From the NCBI GenBank assembly GCA_947632485.1, contig CANRPJ010000008.1:29121-93120 (forward strand): a DNA stretch of 64,000 nucleotides, read 5' to 3'. Numbering within the stretch: the first letter of the stretch is position 1; every line of letters starts with the position of its first letter. Position numbers and translations under genes: made by a program. Below the pieces are notes generated by a model. The model did no database searches and had not been told where the DNA came from. It worked only from the letters and a program-made list of their open reading frames with translations. Source of the stretch: an uncultured Muribaculaceae bacterium (GTDB lineage Bacteria; Bacteroidota; Bacteroidia; Bacteroidales; Muribaculaceae). Of this stretch, positions 43,858 to 52,560 are shown piece after piece.

Positions 43858-44067
43858 ATGAAGAAACTGGCTTTATCGCTTGCTGTTCTGTTCAGCGTAG
43901 CACTGGTATCTTGCGGTGGCAACAAGGCTGAGGCCGCTGACAGCGAGACCGTAGCAGTTGAAGAAGTTGTTGCAGAGGAAGTTGTAGCTAACGACAGCGA
44001 GACTGGCGTAGCTGTTGCCGTTGAGGCTGAGGCTGCTCCCGTTGAGAGCGCTGCTGCCGCTCAGTAA
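43858..44067 (+). CDS. Small acidic lipoprotein with a V/E/A-rich tail
   Basis: The 69-residue protein has the signal KKLALSLAVLFSVALVSC with lipobox LVSC, then GGNKAEAAD and a low-complexity tail of Val, Glu and Ala. ATG 43858 is chosen over an upstream frame because of the signal peptide and the TATCTTTG promoter box (43801-43808). It is abundant-protein-like: short, strongly promoted and followed by a strong terminator. Function unknown. Confidence 0.8.
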   Translation: MKKLALSLAVLFSVALVSCGGNKAEAADSETVAVEEVVAEEVVANDSETGVAVAVEAEAAPVESAAAAQ

Positions 44068-44093
44068 TCTGCGCAAGCAAGCTCAAGAGATTC

Positions 44094-44137
44094 ATGTCGG
44101 ACCGGCGGCAAATGCGCCTGGCCCGACATCTCTTTTT
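44094..44137 (+). terminator. Rho-independent terminator
   Basis: ATGTCGG (44094-44100) pairs with CCGACAT (44123-44129), with further inner pairs (CC/GG, GCG/CGC), followed by TCTTTTT. Confidence 0.8.
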
Positions 44138-44165
44138 AAGCCATAATCTTTTCAATTGATTAAAG

Positions 44166-45083
44166 ATGAACAAGAAACAGAAGCAACTGCTTATGGGAGG
44201 CGTTGGGGTAGTGGCTTGCCTTGTGGCTCTGATAGTAGTGTTGATAATCAACAATTCAAACCGGACCGCTGAGGCTAACGATGCTCAGAATGAACTCGAC
44301 AGCCTGCGGCTCGTAAACGATCAACTGCTGCTAACCAATGAGTTTAATCAGCTGAACGCCGACTTCTCTCAATATGAGGATCAGCAGATATATCTGAAGA
44401 ACGATTCTCTGGTGCAGAAGTACAATGAGGCGCGCCTCAAGGTAGAGGGATTGCTTCAGGAGCTCAATACAGAGAAGAGGAGTAATGCCCAGAATAGGCA
44501 GAAGATCAAGAAACTGGAAGATGAGATAGCTACTCTGAAGGGTATTGTGCGCCACTATCTTGAGGAGATTAAGCGTCTTGGAGAGGAAAATGAAGGTCTG
44601 CGGCAGGAGATACAGCAGGTGCAGGAGAAAAATCAGCAGCTCACCTCGCAGGTGACGACGGCAGCCCGCAGCAATGCTGAACTGACCCAGACAGTAAAGC
44701 TCGCGAAGAAGCTGAATATAACAGGATTGTCGCTCAATGCCTACAATAAGAAAGGCAAAAATGAAAAAAATATTACTAAGGCTCGGCAGCTTGGCGTAAG
44801 TTTCACCGTGAGCCCCAATAATACAACAGCGCCAGGCATGAAGGACTTCTATGTGCGCATTCTCTCGCCTGAGGGGAATCTGCTCTCAGGAGGCGGAAGT
44901 TTCAGCTTCGATGGCACGTCATTGGCTTCCACAGCCCACAGGCAGGTGGAGTATGCTAATGAGGAGATTGCAGTGAGCGTATATTGGGACGTTAATACAT
45001 CGCTTACTCCGGGTGAATATACGGTAGAAGTGTTCTGCGACGGCTATCGTCTCGCCTCGAGAAGATTTACGATGAAGAAGTAA
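44166..45083 (+). CDS. Membrane-anchored coiled-coil protein with a beta-rich C-terminal domain
   Basis: The protein is 305 residues. A single helix at 9-30 (LLMGGVGVVACLVALIVVLI) is followed by a long coiled coil (about 35-185, heptads such as KKLEDEIATLKGIVRHYLEEIKRL) and a C-terminal beta domain of about 110 residues (VSFTVSPNNTTAPGMKDFYVRILSPEG...). The layout suggests a periplasmic spacer with a binding domain. I do not recognise a named family. Confidence 0.75.
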   Translation: MNKKQKQLLMGGVGVVACLVALIVVLIINNSNRTAEANDAQNELDSLRLVNDQLLLTNEFNQLNADFSQYEDQQIYLKNDSLVQKYNEARLKVEGLLQELNTEKRSNAQNRQKIKKLEDEIATLKGIVRHYLEEIKRLGEENEGLRQEIQQVQEKNQQLTSQVTTAARSNAELTQTVKLAKKLNITGLSLNAYNKKGKNEKNITKARQLGVSFTVSPNNTTAPGMKDFYVRILSPEGNLLSGGGSFSFDGTSLASTAHRQVEYANEEIAVSVYWDVNTSLTPGEYTVEVFCDGYRLASRRFTMKK

Positions 45084-45115
45084 GCCAATAGAGTAGATAA
45101 ATAGGTCAGGGGAGT

Positions 45116-45151
45116 TCCAGTTGGACTCCCCTGATTTGTTTGTAATATCAG
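45116..45151 (+). terminator. Rho-independent terminator
   Basis: TCAGGGGAGT (45116-45125) pairs with ACTCCCCTGA (45135-45144), followed by TTTGTTTG. Confidence 0.75.
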
Positions 45152-45160
45152 CATTAAGGT

Positions 45161-45460
45161 CTATGCAAAATACTCGTCGAGCAGAGCGTCAACCGCTTCT
45201 GGATCTGGAATCCAGCAAGCCGGATCTGATGGTGAAGGCTGGAGAAACTCCATCACGTCGTAGCAGTCGTATTCAGGTTGCTCATCGGAGGTAAGCGTTA
45301 CCGTTAGGCTTTCCGGATTAATACACAACTGAGCAGAATCTCCCCATACTTCTTCTTCAGCGGCGTAATCCTCCAGAAGATCCATGACGCGCATTTTCAG
45401 TTCGTCTCTATTCATAGTTTCTTGTGATTTCAGTGGGGATTGACTAATTGAGTCATTCAT
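45161..45460 (-). CDS. Small acidic hypothetical protein
   Basis: The protein is about 99 residues from ATG 45460, very acidic (LLEDYAAEEEVWGDSAQ, DEQPEYDCYDVMEFLQPSPSDP). ATG 45466 and 45415 are alternative starts. It overlaps the end of the upstream membrane-protein gene by 8 bp, so the two are co-transcribed. No family recognised. Confidence 0.6.
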   Translation of the reverse strand: MNDSISQSPLKSQETMNRDELKMRVMDLLEDYAAEEEVWGDSAQLCINPESLTVTLTSDEQPEYDCYDVMEFLQPSPSDPACWIPDPEAVDALLDEYFA

Positions 45461-45680
45461 CGGCATTGTCTCGATCCTTGATACGTCGTCCAGTCTTCCA
45501 AATGATATACCATAGCCAGATGAGCAGGACTGCCACAGTTGCCGCTCCAATCCATACAAGCCACCATACAATCTTAACAAAGATGATAACAGACAACACA
45601 GCTATCGCTATAATACCGATAACCCAGCACCATAACTTGAGGTTGCGTAGGTCGGAGTCTGATTCGTAGTTATTTGCCAT
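45453..45680 (-). CDS. Small two-helix membrane protein
   Basis: The 75-residue protein has two hydrophobic helices (WCWVIGIIAIAVLSVIIFV and WWLVWIGAATVAVLLIWLWY) and a charged C-terminus (KTGRRIKDRDNADE). It is upstream of, and overlaps, the acidic protein gene. Function unknown. Confidence 0.65.
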   Translation of the reverse strand: MANNYESDSDLRNLKLWCWVIGIIAIAVLSVIIFVKIVWWLVWIGAATVAVLLIWLWYIIWKTGRRIKDRDNADE

Positions 45681-45894
45681 AATTCAGGTTTTTCATATTA
45701 AGCGTCTTTATTTAAAACGCTATAGAAACCCAAATTCCTCTCAATCATTCAGAAATTTAGTGAGATTCTACGGAAAGTTATTTTTGTCTATTGTAAGAGG
45801 GATACTAAATTTTATCTAATATATTGATGTATAGGGCGCTGTGATGTAGATATGAGAAAGAAGGGAAAGAAATTTCATGTATTAGTCGAAAATA

Positions 45895-45926
45895 TTTGCA
45901 CGGTAAGAAAAAAAGCTCTACCTTTG
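45895..45926 (+). promoter_or_regulatory. tRNA-Phe promoter
   Basis: TTTG (45895-45898) and TACCTTTG (45919-45926) are 20 bp apart, an ideal match. The predicted leader to the tRNA is about 87 nt. Between 45681 and 45890 nothing else is seen. Confidence 0.8.
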
Positions 45927-46017
45927 CACTCGCAAATGCGACTGATTGACGCAGAAACCACTCAAGAGAGAGTGATAAAGCGTAGGCTGATATTCAGAAG
46001 TCTGGATGTTGCAAAAA

Positions 46018-46090
46018 GGTGCCATAGCTCAGTTGGTAGAGCAAAGGACTGAAAATCCTTGTGTCCCCGGTTCGATTCCTGGTGGCACCA
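46018..46090 (+). tRNA. tRNA-Phe (GAA)
   Basis: This 73-nt cloverleaf has acceptor GGTGCCA pairing with TGGCACC, D-arm GCTC/GAGC, anticodon stem AAGGA/TCCTT with loop CTGAAAA (GAA anticodon), and T-arm CCCGG/CCTGG-type with TTCGATT. CCA is not encoded. It is the intact, promoted copy and serves as the attachment target of the element to its right. Confidence 0.95.
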
Positions 46091-46092
46091 CC
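46039..46092 (+). repeat. Left attachment core (54-bp direct repeat)
   Basis: The 3' part of tRNA-Phe from GAGC of the D-arm to two bases past the discriminator is repeated exactly at 59327-59380. The pair bounds an element of about 13.3 kb whose integrase gene is next to this copy. Confidence 0.8.
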
Positions 46093-46182
46093 TCTAAAAC
46101 CTTAGAAATCAGAGAGTTACACAAAATGTAGCTCTCTTTTTTGTTCTCTGAAATACTTGAAAACGCCACAGAAACGCAGACT

Positions 46183-46212
46183 GTGTAAACCACCGTGTAA
46201 ACCGTGTCAACC
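46183..46212 (+). repeat. Arm-type integrase site repeats, left end
   Basis: GTGTAAACC occurs at 46183 and 46195 (12-bp spacing) with GTGTCAACC at 46204. The same pair with 12-bp spacing (GTGTAAACT, GTGTAAACC) occurs at the right end, 59188 and 59200. Confidence 0.5.
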
Positions 46213-47403
46213 ACAGTAAACGTTGTTTGTTACAAGTCGAAAGTGCTGAGTAACAACGAATCACCTCTAATGCTGAGAGTGACAAAAGACAGGAAACGCA
46301 AATATGTCAGTCTTGGCATATCTGTCAATCCCGAGCATTGGGACTTCTCTAAGAACAAGCCAAAGGCAGAATGTCCCAATCGAGAGTACATCGAACTGCT
46401 TATTGCCGACAAAATCAAGGAATATTCGGCTAAGATAATCGAGCTTATGGCTACTAATCAGGAGTTTACATCAACTACACTCGTAGAAAAAGTTTGTGTG
46501 AACCGTGTAAACCGCAAAACAGTTGCTGAAATTTTCAATCATCATATCAATCAGCTTATAGCTTGTGGGAGAAAGAGCTATGCCCTCTCAATCAAACAGC
46601 TATACAACTCATTGATAGAGTTTAACCGACATCTTGATATTCCATTCTCAGAAATGGATATTGCTTGGCTGAAACGCTATGAGGTCTTTCTAAGGGAAAA
46701 GAGATTGGCTGAAAACACAATCGGCATAAGATTTCGCACTCTCCGCTCTATTTATAATGTGGCGGTAGAAGAAAACGCAGTTTCTCCTGAACTCTATCCG
46801 TTCAAGAAATTCAAGGTGTCTAAACTCAACCAAGAAACAGCAAAGCGAGCTTTATCTAAAGAGGACGTTGACAGAATCCTGAATTATACATCTTCAAACC
46901 GATATTTGCGATTCCCGATTGATCTGTTTGCATTCACCTACTATTGTGGAGGAATTAACTTTGTCGATATTGCTCATCTGACATCAGCCAACATCTCAGA
47001 CGGACGGTTAGTCTATCAGAGACAAAAGACAAAGAAACTGATTAAGATACCTCTGCAAGCACAAGCATTGGCACTCATCAAGAAATACCATTCAGATGAA
47101 TCTCCTTATCTGTTTCCTATTCTCTCGCCAATCCACAAAACGGATACACAGAAAGCTAACAGAATCCACAAGGTAATCTCTAAGGTAAATAAGCGACTGA
47201 AAGAGATAGGCGAAGCTCTCAATCTGAATGTTACACTGACAACCTATGTCGCACGGCATAGTCAGGCAACAGTGATGAAGCGTGCAGGCGTTTCAACAGC
47301 TGTAATCCGTGAGATTATGGGTCACAGTTCAGAGCGAGTAACCCAAATCTATCTTGACAGTTTCGACAATGAGCAGGTAAACAATGCCCTCAAAGCCCTC
47401 TAA
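46204..47403 (+). CDS. Tyrosine recombinase / integrase of element 1
   Basis: The 399-residue protein is of the Bacteroidetes phage-integrase type. It has an N-terminal arm-binding domain (MLRVTKDRKRKYVSLGISVNPEHWDF), a SAM-like core-binding domain (about 105-200) and a catalytic domain with R in FTYYCGGINFVDIAHL (variant), HSQ in YVARHSQATVMKRAG, GHSS and the nucleophile in VTQIYLDSF. GTG 46204 is used because an in-frame TAA lies 6 bp upstream. It integrates the element at tRNA-Phe. Confidence 0.92.
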   Translation: MSTTVNVVCYKSKVLSNNESPLMLRVTKDRKRKYVSLGISVNPEHWDFSKNKPKAECPNREYIELLIADKIKEYSAKIIELMATNQEFTSTTLVEKVCVNRVNRKTVAEIFNHHINQLIACGRKSYALSIKQLYNSLIEFNRHLDIPFSEMDIAWLKRYEVFLREKRLAENTIGIRFRTLRSIYNVAVEENAVSPELYPFKKFKVSKLNQETAKRALSKEDVDRILNYTSSNRYLRFPIDLFAFTYYCGGINFVDIAHLTSANISDGRLVYQRQKTKKLIKIPLQAQALALIKKYHSDESPYLFPILSPIHKTDTQKANRIHKVISKVNKRLKEIGEALNLNVTLTTYVARHSQATVMKRAGVSTAVIREIMGHSSERVTQIYLDSFDNEQVNNALKAL

Positions 47404-47410
47404 ACGCAAG

Positions 47411-47447
47411 AAATCCCGTCAGTCAGAGCGATTGGCGGGATTTTTTT
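47411..47447 (+). terminator. Integrase terminator
   Basis: AAATCCCG (47411-47418) pairs with CGGGATTT (47436-47443), with further inner pairs, followed by TTTT. Confidence 0.8.
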
Positions 47448-47470
47448 ACTTTGGAAGATTTCTAATTTGC

Positions 47471-47521
47471 GTACCTTTTTGTAATTTTGTATTATATAAC
47501 AAACTTATCTCAAAAAGGTAC
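47471..47521. repeat. 51-bp GTAC inverted repeat, copy A
   Basis: GTACCTTTTTG (47471-47481) and CAAAAAGGTAC (47511-47521) are perfect inverted arms with a 29-bp AT-rich centre that contains TAATTTTG. ATG of the next gene lies 5 bp further. Confidence 0.7.
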
Positions 47522-47526
47522 ATCAA

Positions 47527-47994
47527 ATGAATGATAACATCCCAAATCCATACGATAATTCGTCCGCTCACATTCTGTTGAGCCAAATCATGCTTAAACA
47601 ACAGAGAATCACCATCACATTTAAACTCGACGATTATAATTTTTTTGCTTCTGATATTGAAAGCAGAAATATAGAACTTTTTACTTATCAGATTAGTGGA
47701 CAGGCTCTCGTTGCATTGGTGAATTATATATATCATGGAGAACTACAGCTGAATGATGTTGACCCTACGAATCCTCTGTTTGAAGAGGGGGATAATACAA
47801 GTAATGAAGTCAACAAACAAGTGTTTAAGATTCTATTAGACAATGGTTACACCCCTCACATAAGACCTTCGTTTATTGATATACCCAACAGATTAACAGC
47901 AACTTTTAAAGGGGCATATGGAGCAATAATTCTGCACATGGAGAGAGATAATGAAACCTCCAAACTGCTTCAAGAAAACAACTTGCTTTCATAA
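47527..47994 (+). CDS. Hypothetical protein of element 1
   Basis: This 155-residue AT-rich gene has no signal peptide or membrane segment. It contains an acidic middle (DVDPTNPLFEEGDN) and no motif I recognise. It lies between the integrase and the first helicase-like gene, with an unusual inverted repeat over its promoter, so it may be an early or regulatory gene of the element. Confidence 0.6.
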   Translation: MNDNIPNPYDNSSAHILLSQIMLKQQRITITFKLDDYNFFASDIESRNIELFTYQISGQALVALVNYIYHGELQLNDVDPTNPLFEEGDNTSNEVNKQVFKILLDNGYTPHIRPSFIDIPNRLTATFKGAYGAIILHMERDNETSKLLQENNLLS

Positions 47995-48010
47995 TTTAGC
48001 TTACTAAAAA

Positions 48011-49858
48011 ATGCAAATTCAAGAAATACAGATTGAGAAGGATCAAAAACTCTCAGACGTTTATCCTCAAATAGAACCCAACATTATTCTTAATAAGACT
48101 CTTTCGGGGATTGGAGCCACGTACTCTGAAATCATGGCTGCACGAAATTCAATTATTGTTGTTCCTAATCTTCCTATAATTGCCAATAAAGTTACCCAAC
48201 ATAAAAAGGTAAATCTTTATGGTGTTCACCATAAGGTGTCTGTAGATGATATAATCACATACATTGAACAGTCTCAAGCTAAAAAGAAAGCAATTAAACT
48301 GATTGTGACACCTGAAAGTTTTTATAAAATTCAGACGGCTTTTTCAGAAGTAGGGCTTAACATGTACACACAGTGTTTTCTTCTGCTTGATGAAAGCCAT
48401 AAATTTATAAAGGACAAAGATTTCAGACCAGAAATAACCCAACCCTTGAATCAGTTTTTTCAATTTGAGAATAAGGCATTAGTTTCTGCAACTCCAATTA
48501 TTCCCTCTGATCCAAGATTTGCGGAAAACAAGTTTCGAATTATTAAAATTGTTCCCAATTATAACCACCGTCAGGATATTACTATCATACAAACTAATAA
48601 TGTCCTTCAAGCATTTAAAGATTTTCTATTACATTTGAAAGTTCAACATAACATGGAGAATCGCTCTGCTTGTTTCTTCGTAAATAGTGTTGATATGATT
48701 CAGCAGCTTATTGAAAAAGGAGGCATCTCCGATAAAAGCGCAGTGTTCTGTTCAGAGAAAAGTGTTGAGAAATTGAAATATATGGAAGTCAAAAATGTCT
48801 ATAGCGAATGGACTTCAAAAAGGATCAAACCATTTATGTTTTTTACAAGTCGATTCTATAACGGGCTTGACATTATTCTTGACCATAAGCCTTATGTGGT
48901 CTTTATTTCGGACCCTTATAGAAAAGACTTCTCAATCGTTGACCCTTCTACTGATATGCCTCAAGCAATTGGACGATTCAGACGTGGCGTTTACAAGGTA
49001 GAACACATTGTTGCTTTTAATAGTGAGATAGAGGAACGAGATAAGGAGGGTTTATTGAGGTTTGTTGAAACTATCGAAAAAACCTACTCTTATTTAAGAC
49101 TGGCATTTAGTAAGTCGGGAAGTTCAGAAGAACGTAGAGCCTTTCTTGCGTACATTGAGAATATGCCTTTGAAAGAGTTTTTTACGGAAGGGAAAAAAGA
49201 TTACTTCGGTGTCGATAACTACATAAATAGTGAATTAGTAAAATCATCGTACAAAAATATAGCATTATTAACCACTCGTTACGCTGTAAGCAATTACTTC
49301 TATATTCCACTTATAGACGAACTATATTACCCCTACGGTGAGCAAGAACGACTTGCTATATTTGAATCAAAAAAGTACAAGAAACAACAACGTAAAGAGA
49401 TAGTCAAGGCTCTTGAAGCCATTAAAGGAAGTGGCGGCACTCAAGCTGGTAATGAATATATTAGAGAGCTACGGAATTTTGATGAGCTAATTGTAGAGGC
49501 TTATTATAAACTCGGAAAAGAAATCATTGAGCTTTATGATTACAAAGCGAAGAAATTACGTGAATTAATAATCCTTAAAGACTATGATTCAAATACTCGC
49601 ACCGAATCTTTCATAAGGGCTATTAACAACTCGTTTAAAGTCGGACAAAGATATTCTCGTTCTTTTGTTAAAGAAGAACTAATACGATTACATGAATTGT
49701 TTTCTATCACCCCTCCGTCTTCAATTACCGCGCTTACGATTGAATACTTCTTTGATATTGATGCTAAAGCAAGAATTGGAGACGGTAAAGCGGTAAAATT
49801 GATTCGTCCGAATATTAAGAGCGCGACGTACTTTTTCAAAAAAGCATCTAATGAATAA
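48011..49858 (+). CDS. SF2 helicase-like protein A with variant motif I
   Basis: The protein is 615 residues. SF2 landmarks in order: ILNKTLSGIGATYSEI (motif I position, but GxGAT instead of GxGKT), LLLDESHKF (motif II DESH), ALVSATPI (motif III), FFTSRFYNGLDIIL and QAIGRFRRG (motif VI). The P-loop lysine is replaced by Ala. A helical C-terminal third follows. It is a distant paralogue of the minus-strand gene at 49927. It may act in replication or mobilisation of the element. Confidence 0.7.
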   Translation: MQIQEIQIEKDQKLSDVYPQIEPNIILNKTLSGIGATYSEIMAARNSIIVVPNLPIIANKVTQHKKVNLYGVHHKVSVDDIITYIEQSQAKKKAIKLIVTPESFYKIQTAFSEVGLNMYTQCFLLLDESHKFIKDKDFRPEITQPLNQFFQFENKALVSATPIIPSDPRFAENKFRIIKIVPNYNHRQDITIIQTNNVLQAFKDFLLHLKVQHNMENRSACFFVNSVDMIQQLIEKGGISDKSAVFCSEKSVEKLKYMEVKNVYSEWTSKRIKPFMFFTSRFYNGLDIILDHKPYVVFISDPYRKDFSIVDPSTDMPQAIGRFRRGVYKVEHIVAFNSEIEERDKEGLLRFVETIEKTYSYLRLAFSKSGSSEERRAFLAYIENMPLKEFFTEGKKDYFGVDNYINSELVKSSYKNIALLTTRYAVSNYFYIPLIDELYYPYGEQERLAIFESKKYKKQQRKEIVKALEAIKGSGGTQAGNEYIRELRNFDELIVEAYYKLGKEIIELYDYKAKKLRELIILKDYDSNTRTESFIRAINNSFKVGQRYSRSFVKEELIRLHELFSITPPSSITALTIEYFFDIDAKARIGDGKAVKLIRPNIKSATYFFKKASNE

Positions 49859-49878
49859 TACTATATACAAAAAGGTAC
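49828..49878. repeat. 51-bp GTAC inverted repeat, copy D
   Basis: GTACTTTTT (49828) to AAAAAGGTAC (ending 49878) spans exactly 51 bp, in reverse orientation to copies B and C. Its left arm overlaps the last codons of helicase-like gene A. Confidence 0.6.
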
Positions 49879-49926
49879 GGAATTAAAATAGGAAGAACTG
49901 ACATTAACGGAACTCCCTATTTCCAT

Positions 49927-51735
49927 TTATATAAACTCATATCCTCCCTTGCGGAAACCGTCAGGCATAGTAACCTTTGCAGATTTCAGCTTTATTCCGT
50001 ACTCTCTTTCTAATTGAGTGGCAACACCTTTCTTTTTAATCCCATAGCTTGCATAGACCTCTCCCATTATCCGTTTAATATCCTCAGTAGCCATTCTTTG
50101 ACCGACAACAAAGACCTCTCTAAATCTGCGTCTAATATCATTCTCACAATACTGCCGCTCCAATTCATTTTTCAGGTCTTTCTCCTTAAATCCAAGAGCC
50201 TTAATCCTATCATACCCCAATCTATCATAATACAGTCTTAAATCCTCATACTGTCTTTCCATAATGTCAGATGCAAGATAGAACCTGCACGTTTCTTTCA
50301 TCTGTCGCAACTCACAATACCGTTTCATTCTATCTGCAAATCCCTCCTTTGTCAGAATACATTTTAGTTGCTCCTTATAGTCAGATAACTTTTCATCTCC
50401 CTTTATACCAAAACCGTTATCCTCTAACAGTTTCTTTACGGCAATACTATTCAGATAATTCTCATGTTGAACATCGTAGGCGAACAGTTCATTCAGATAC
50501 GCCCAACGATTTACGGTAAATCTGTCTGTCTTCTCATCATATCGCACATAGCTTTCGCTATACTTCTTGATATTCTGCATTTCAGACGTTTCTTTGATAA
50601 CTTCTTTCTTAAAATCATCAGGCGCACTATTTTTCCACACTGCCATTCCCTCAGACTTCTTTAATTTCAGTTCTATGGATTCTCTATAAATCTCAGCGTT
50701 GTTTTCACCTATATCCACATTATAGATGAATACGATAGTCTTTCTAAACGGGTTACAAGCCAATCTCTGCCGTCCGGCTATCTGGACTAACTCTGTGGCT
50801 ATATCAATAGAGGTGTGGACTTTCTTATTATCGCTTATTACAAATGTGGAAGCACAAGTTGAATAGAAATCGCATCCGGCAAATGCGGTCGAAGTACAGA
50901 ACGTAAACATCTTGTGTGGCTCTCCCTCTAATGGAATAGTACCAATGTCGAATCCTTCTTTTATTTGTCTTACAACCTTTCGGTTTTCCTCTGTGTCCGC
51001 AACAATTATATTCACATCTTCAGGGGGTAGCTCTGTTTGTCGAACTATATTTGCAATGTTGGTAACACTATTCAGGAATATTACACACTCTTTTGAAACA
51101 GCATCGCCAATCTTAGGGAAGTCCCCATTTTGATAGTTCCTAATTATCTCAATAGCGTTGTTAATCGGCTTGGCAGAAACAACACGCTCCACATCAATTT
51201 TTTCTACCTTATCTCCCCAAATCAATTCTGTGTAAGGAACACCCTTAAACTGCTCCATTTTCTGAATATACTTGTCTGCTATCGGTGTCGCTGACAGATA
51301 GGTAACATAGTCAAATTCATTTACAACATCTAACAACGCTATCGCTTTATCAGAACGGAATCCGCTATCAATTAGAAGATATTGGTACTCATCTACTACC
51401 ACACGCCAATCAGTCTTATCGTCAATCAGTTTAGCTAAACGTGGCATGGAATCATACGTCACCATTATTTTAGGCATGTCAGTCTTTTCTAAATATGCCA
51501 ATATCTCATCATTCTTTACATCTCCATATACACCTAACAATCCCTTATGCTGACCGACCTTATTCTTTATAAGATTGATGCGTGGGCTACAAATTATTGT
51601 CTGATGTTCATCTTCAATAGCAACGGAGGTAGCTCCACATCCCGTTACTCCTTTGTTCAATATACCTTTTGGCAATTCAAATCCGTTCCAATCAGTTAGG
51701 AACTCAATAGTTTCAGGTACATATTTTATACCCAT
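49927..51735 (-). CDS. SF2 helicase-like protein B with variant motif I
   Basis: The protein is 602 residues. ILNKGVTGCGATSVAI replaces the usual Walker A, followed by RVVVDEYQYLLIDSG (motif II, DEYQ), YLSATPIADKYI (motif III) and ELVQIAGRQRLACNPF (motif VI). The LNK...G.GAT segment is shared with protein A, so both belong to one Bacteroidetes mobile-element family. The C-terminal half is long and helical. It is convergent with gene A. Confidence 0.7.
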   Translation of the reverse strand: MGIKYVPETIEFLTDWNGFELPKGILNKGVTGCGATSVAIEDEHQTIICSPRINLIKNKVGQHKGLLGVYGDVKNDEILAYLEKTDMPKIMVTYDSMPRLAKLIDDKTDWRVVVDEYQYLLIDSGFRSDKAIALLDVVNEFDYVTYLSATPIADKYIQKMEQFKGVPYTELIWGDKVEKIDVERVVSAKPINNAIEIIRNYQNGDFPKIGDAVSKECVIFLNSVTNIANIVRQTELPPEDVNIIVADTEENRKVVRQIKEGFDIGTIPLEGEPHKMFTFCTSTAFAGCDFYSTCASTFVISDNKKVHTSIDIATELVQIAGRQRLACNPFRKTIVFIYNVDIGENNAEIYRESIELKLKKSEGMAVWKNSAPDDFKKEVIKETSEMQNIKKYSESYVRYDEKTDRFTVNRWAYLNELFAYDVQHENYLNSIAVKKLLEDNGFGIKGDEKLSDYKEQLKCILTKEGFADRMKRYCELRQMKETCRFYLASDIMERQYEDLRLYYDRLGYDRIKALGFKEKDLKNELERQYCENDIRRRFREVFVVGQRMATEDIKRIMGEVYASYGIKKKGVATQLEREYGIKLKSAKVTMPDGFRKGGYEFI

Positions 51736-52560
51736 AAATCACTTATATTTAAAAATTTATAAAATACATATCTGCAAAGTTTATTGTCCGTTTCTCAACG
51801 AATTTTAATCTCTATCTAAGTGTCTCAGGACTAAAAATCAGACAGTCCAATAATCCGAAAATCTACTATTTCTTTTAAGGCAATCAGGAAAGAAAATTAG
51901 ACACAACACTGAAAATAAAACCGAAACACGGCGATTTCGGTCTTATCCCTACTTGCAAGAGTAGATATAGTGATTTTTAAGGATCTATGGGGTCAGACAG
52001 TAAAATTCCCGATTCCCTAATTGATATATGCAAATATAGACAACTTCCTATTGACTCCCAAATGAATATACCGCCAACTTTGAAAACACTACTTCACACA
52101 GCTGTAAAGTCAGAATACTTTGGTTGGAGCATACACAAGAATCGGCACGCCTAAATTCTACCTTATTTTCCACTGCTGAAAATCGAATAATAATTACTGA
52201 TAATTACAGATAAATAGCACTCTGCAATTTTTCTCTCTTTAATCATATTTCAGACAAATAAAAGACCTCTACTCAAAACGTACCTTTTTAAGCTTTTCCA
52301 TAAATAAGATATTAAAGGCAAAAAAAGTACGCACACCTTAAAAACTGCCTCTCCCAATAATAATTCAGTCAGATATAAATTCGTATAGTCGCTTAAATCA
52401 GCGTTCACCTCTTTTTAACTCCCCCCTGCCATTCTTAAAAGGAAAGTGAAAAAACAGGACGGAAAATTCTATCGGAAAAATAACCTATCCAATATAAAAC
52501 CGCCTATTCTTATCTGACGGTAACAGTTATCGTCCTCGTAATCAATAACACTTATCCAAT
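51736..52560. other. 825-bp gene-free AT-rich region
   Basis: No credible gene is seen on either strand. It contains a 7-bp inverted repeat ACCGAAA/TTTCGGT near 51920-51941, a GTAC inverted repeat (copy B) and the leader of the DUF3871 gene. It may hold a replication or transfer origin, but no known origin is recognised. Confidence 0.5.
52280..52330. repeat. 51-bp GTAC inverted repeat, copy B
   Basis: GTACCTTTTT (52280-52289) and AAAAAAGTAC (52321-52330) span exactly 51 bp with one arm mismatch. It lies 230 bp upstream of the DUF3871 gene. Confidence 0.65.

Noticed and set aside
45852..46052. A 66-codon frame running into tRNA-Phe
   Set aside because: It overlaps the tRNA promoter, leader and tRNA and has no protein-like features.
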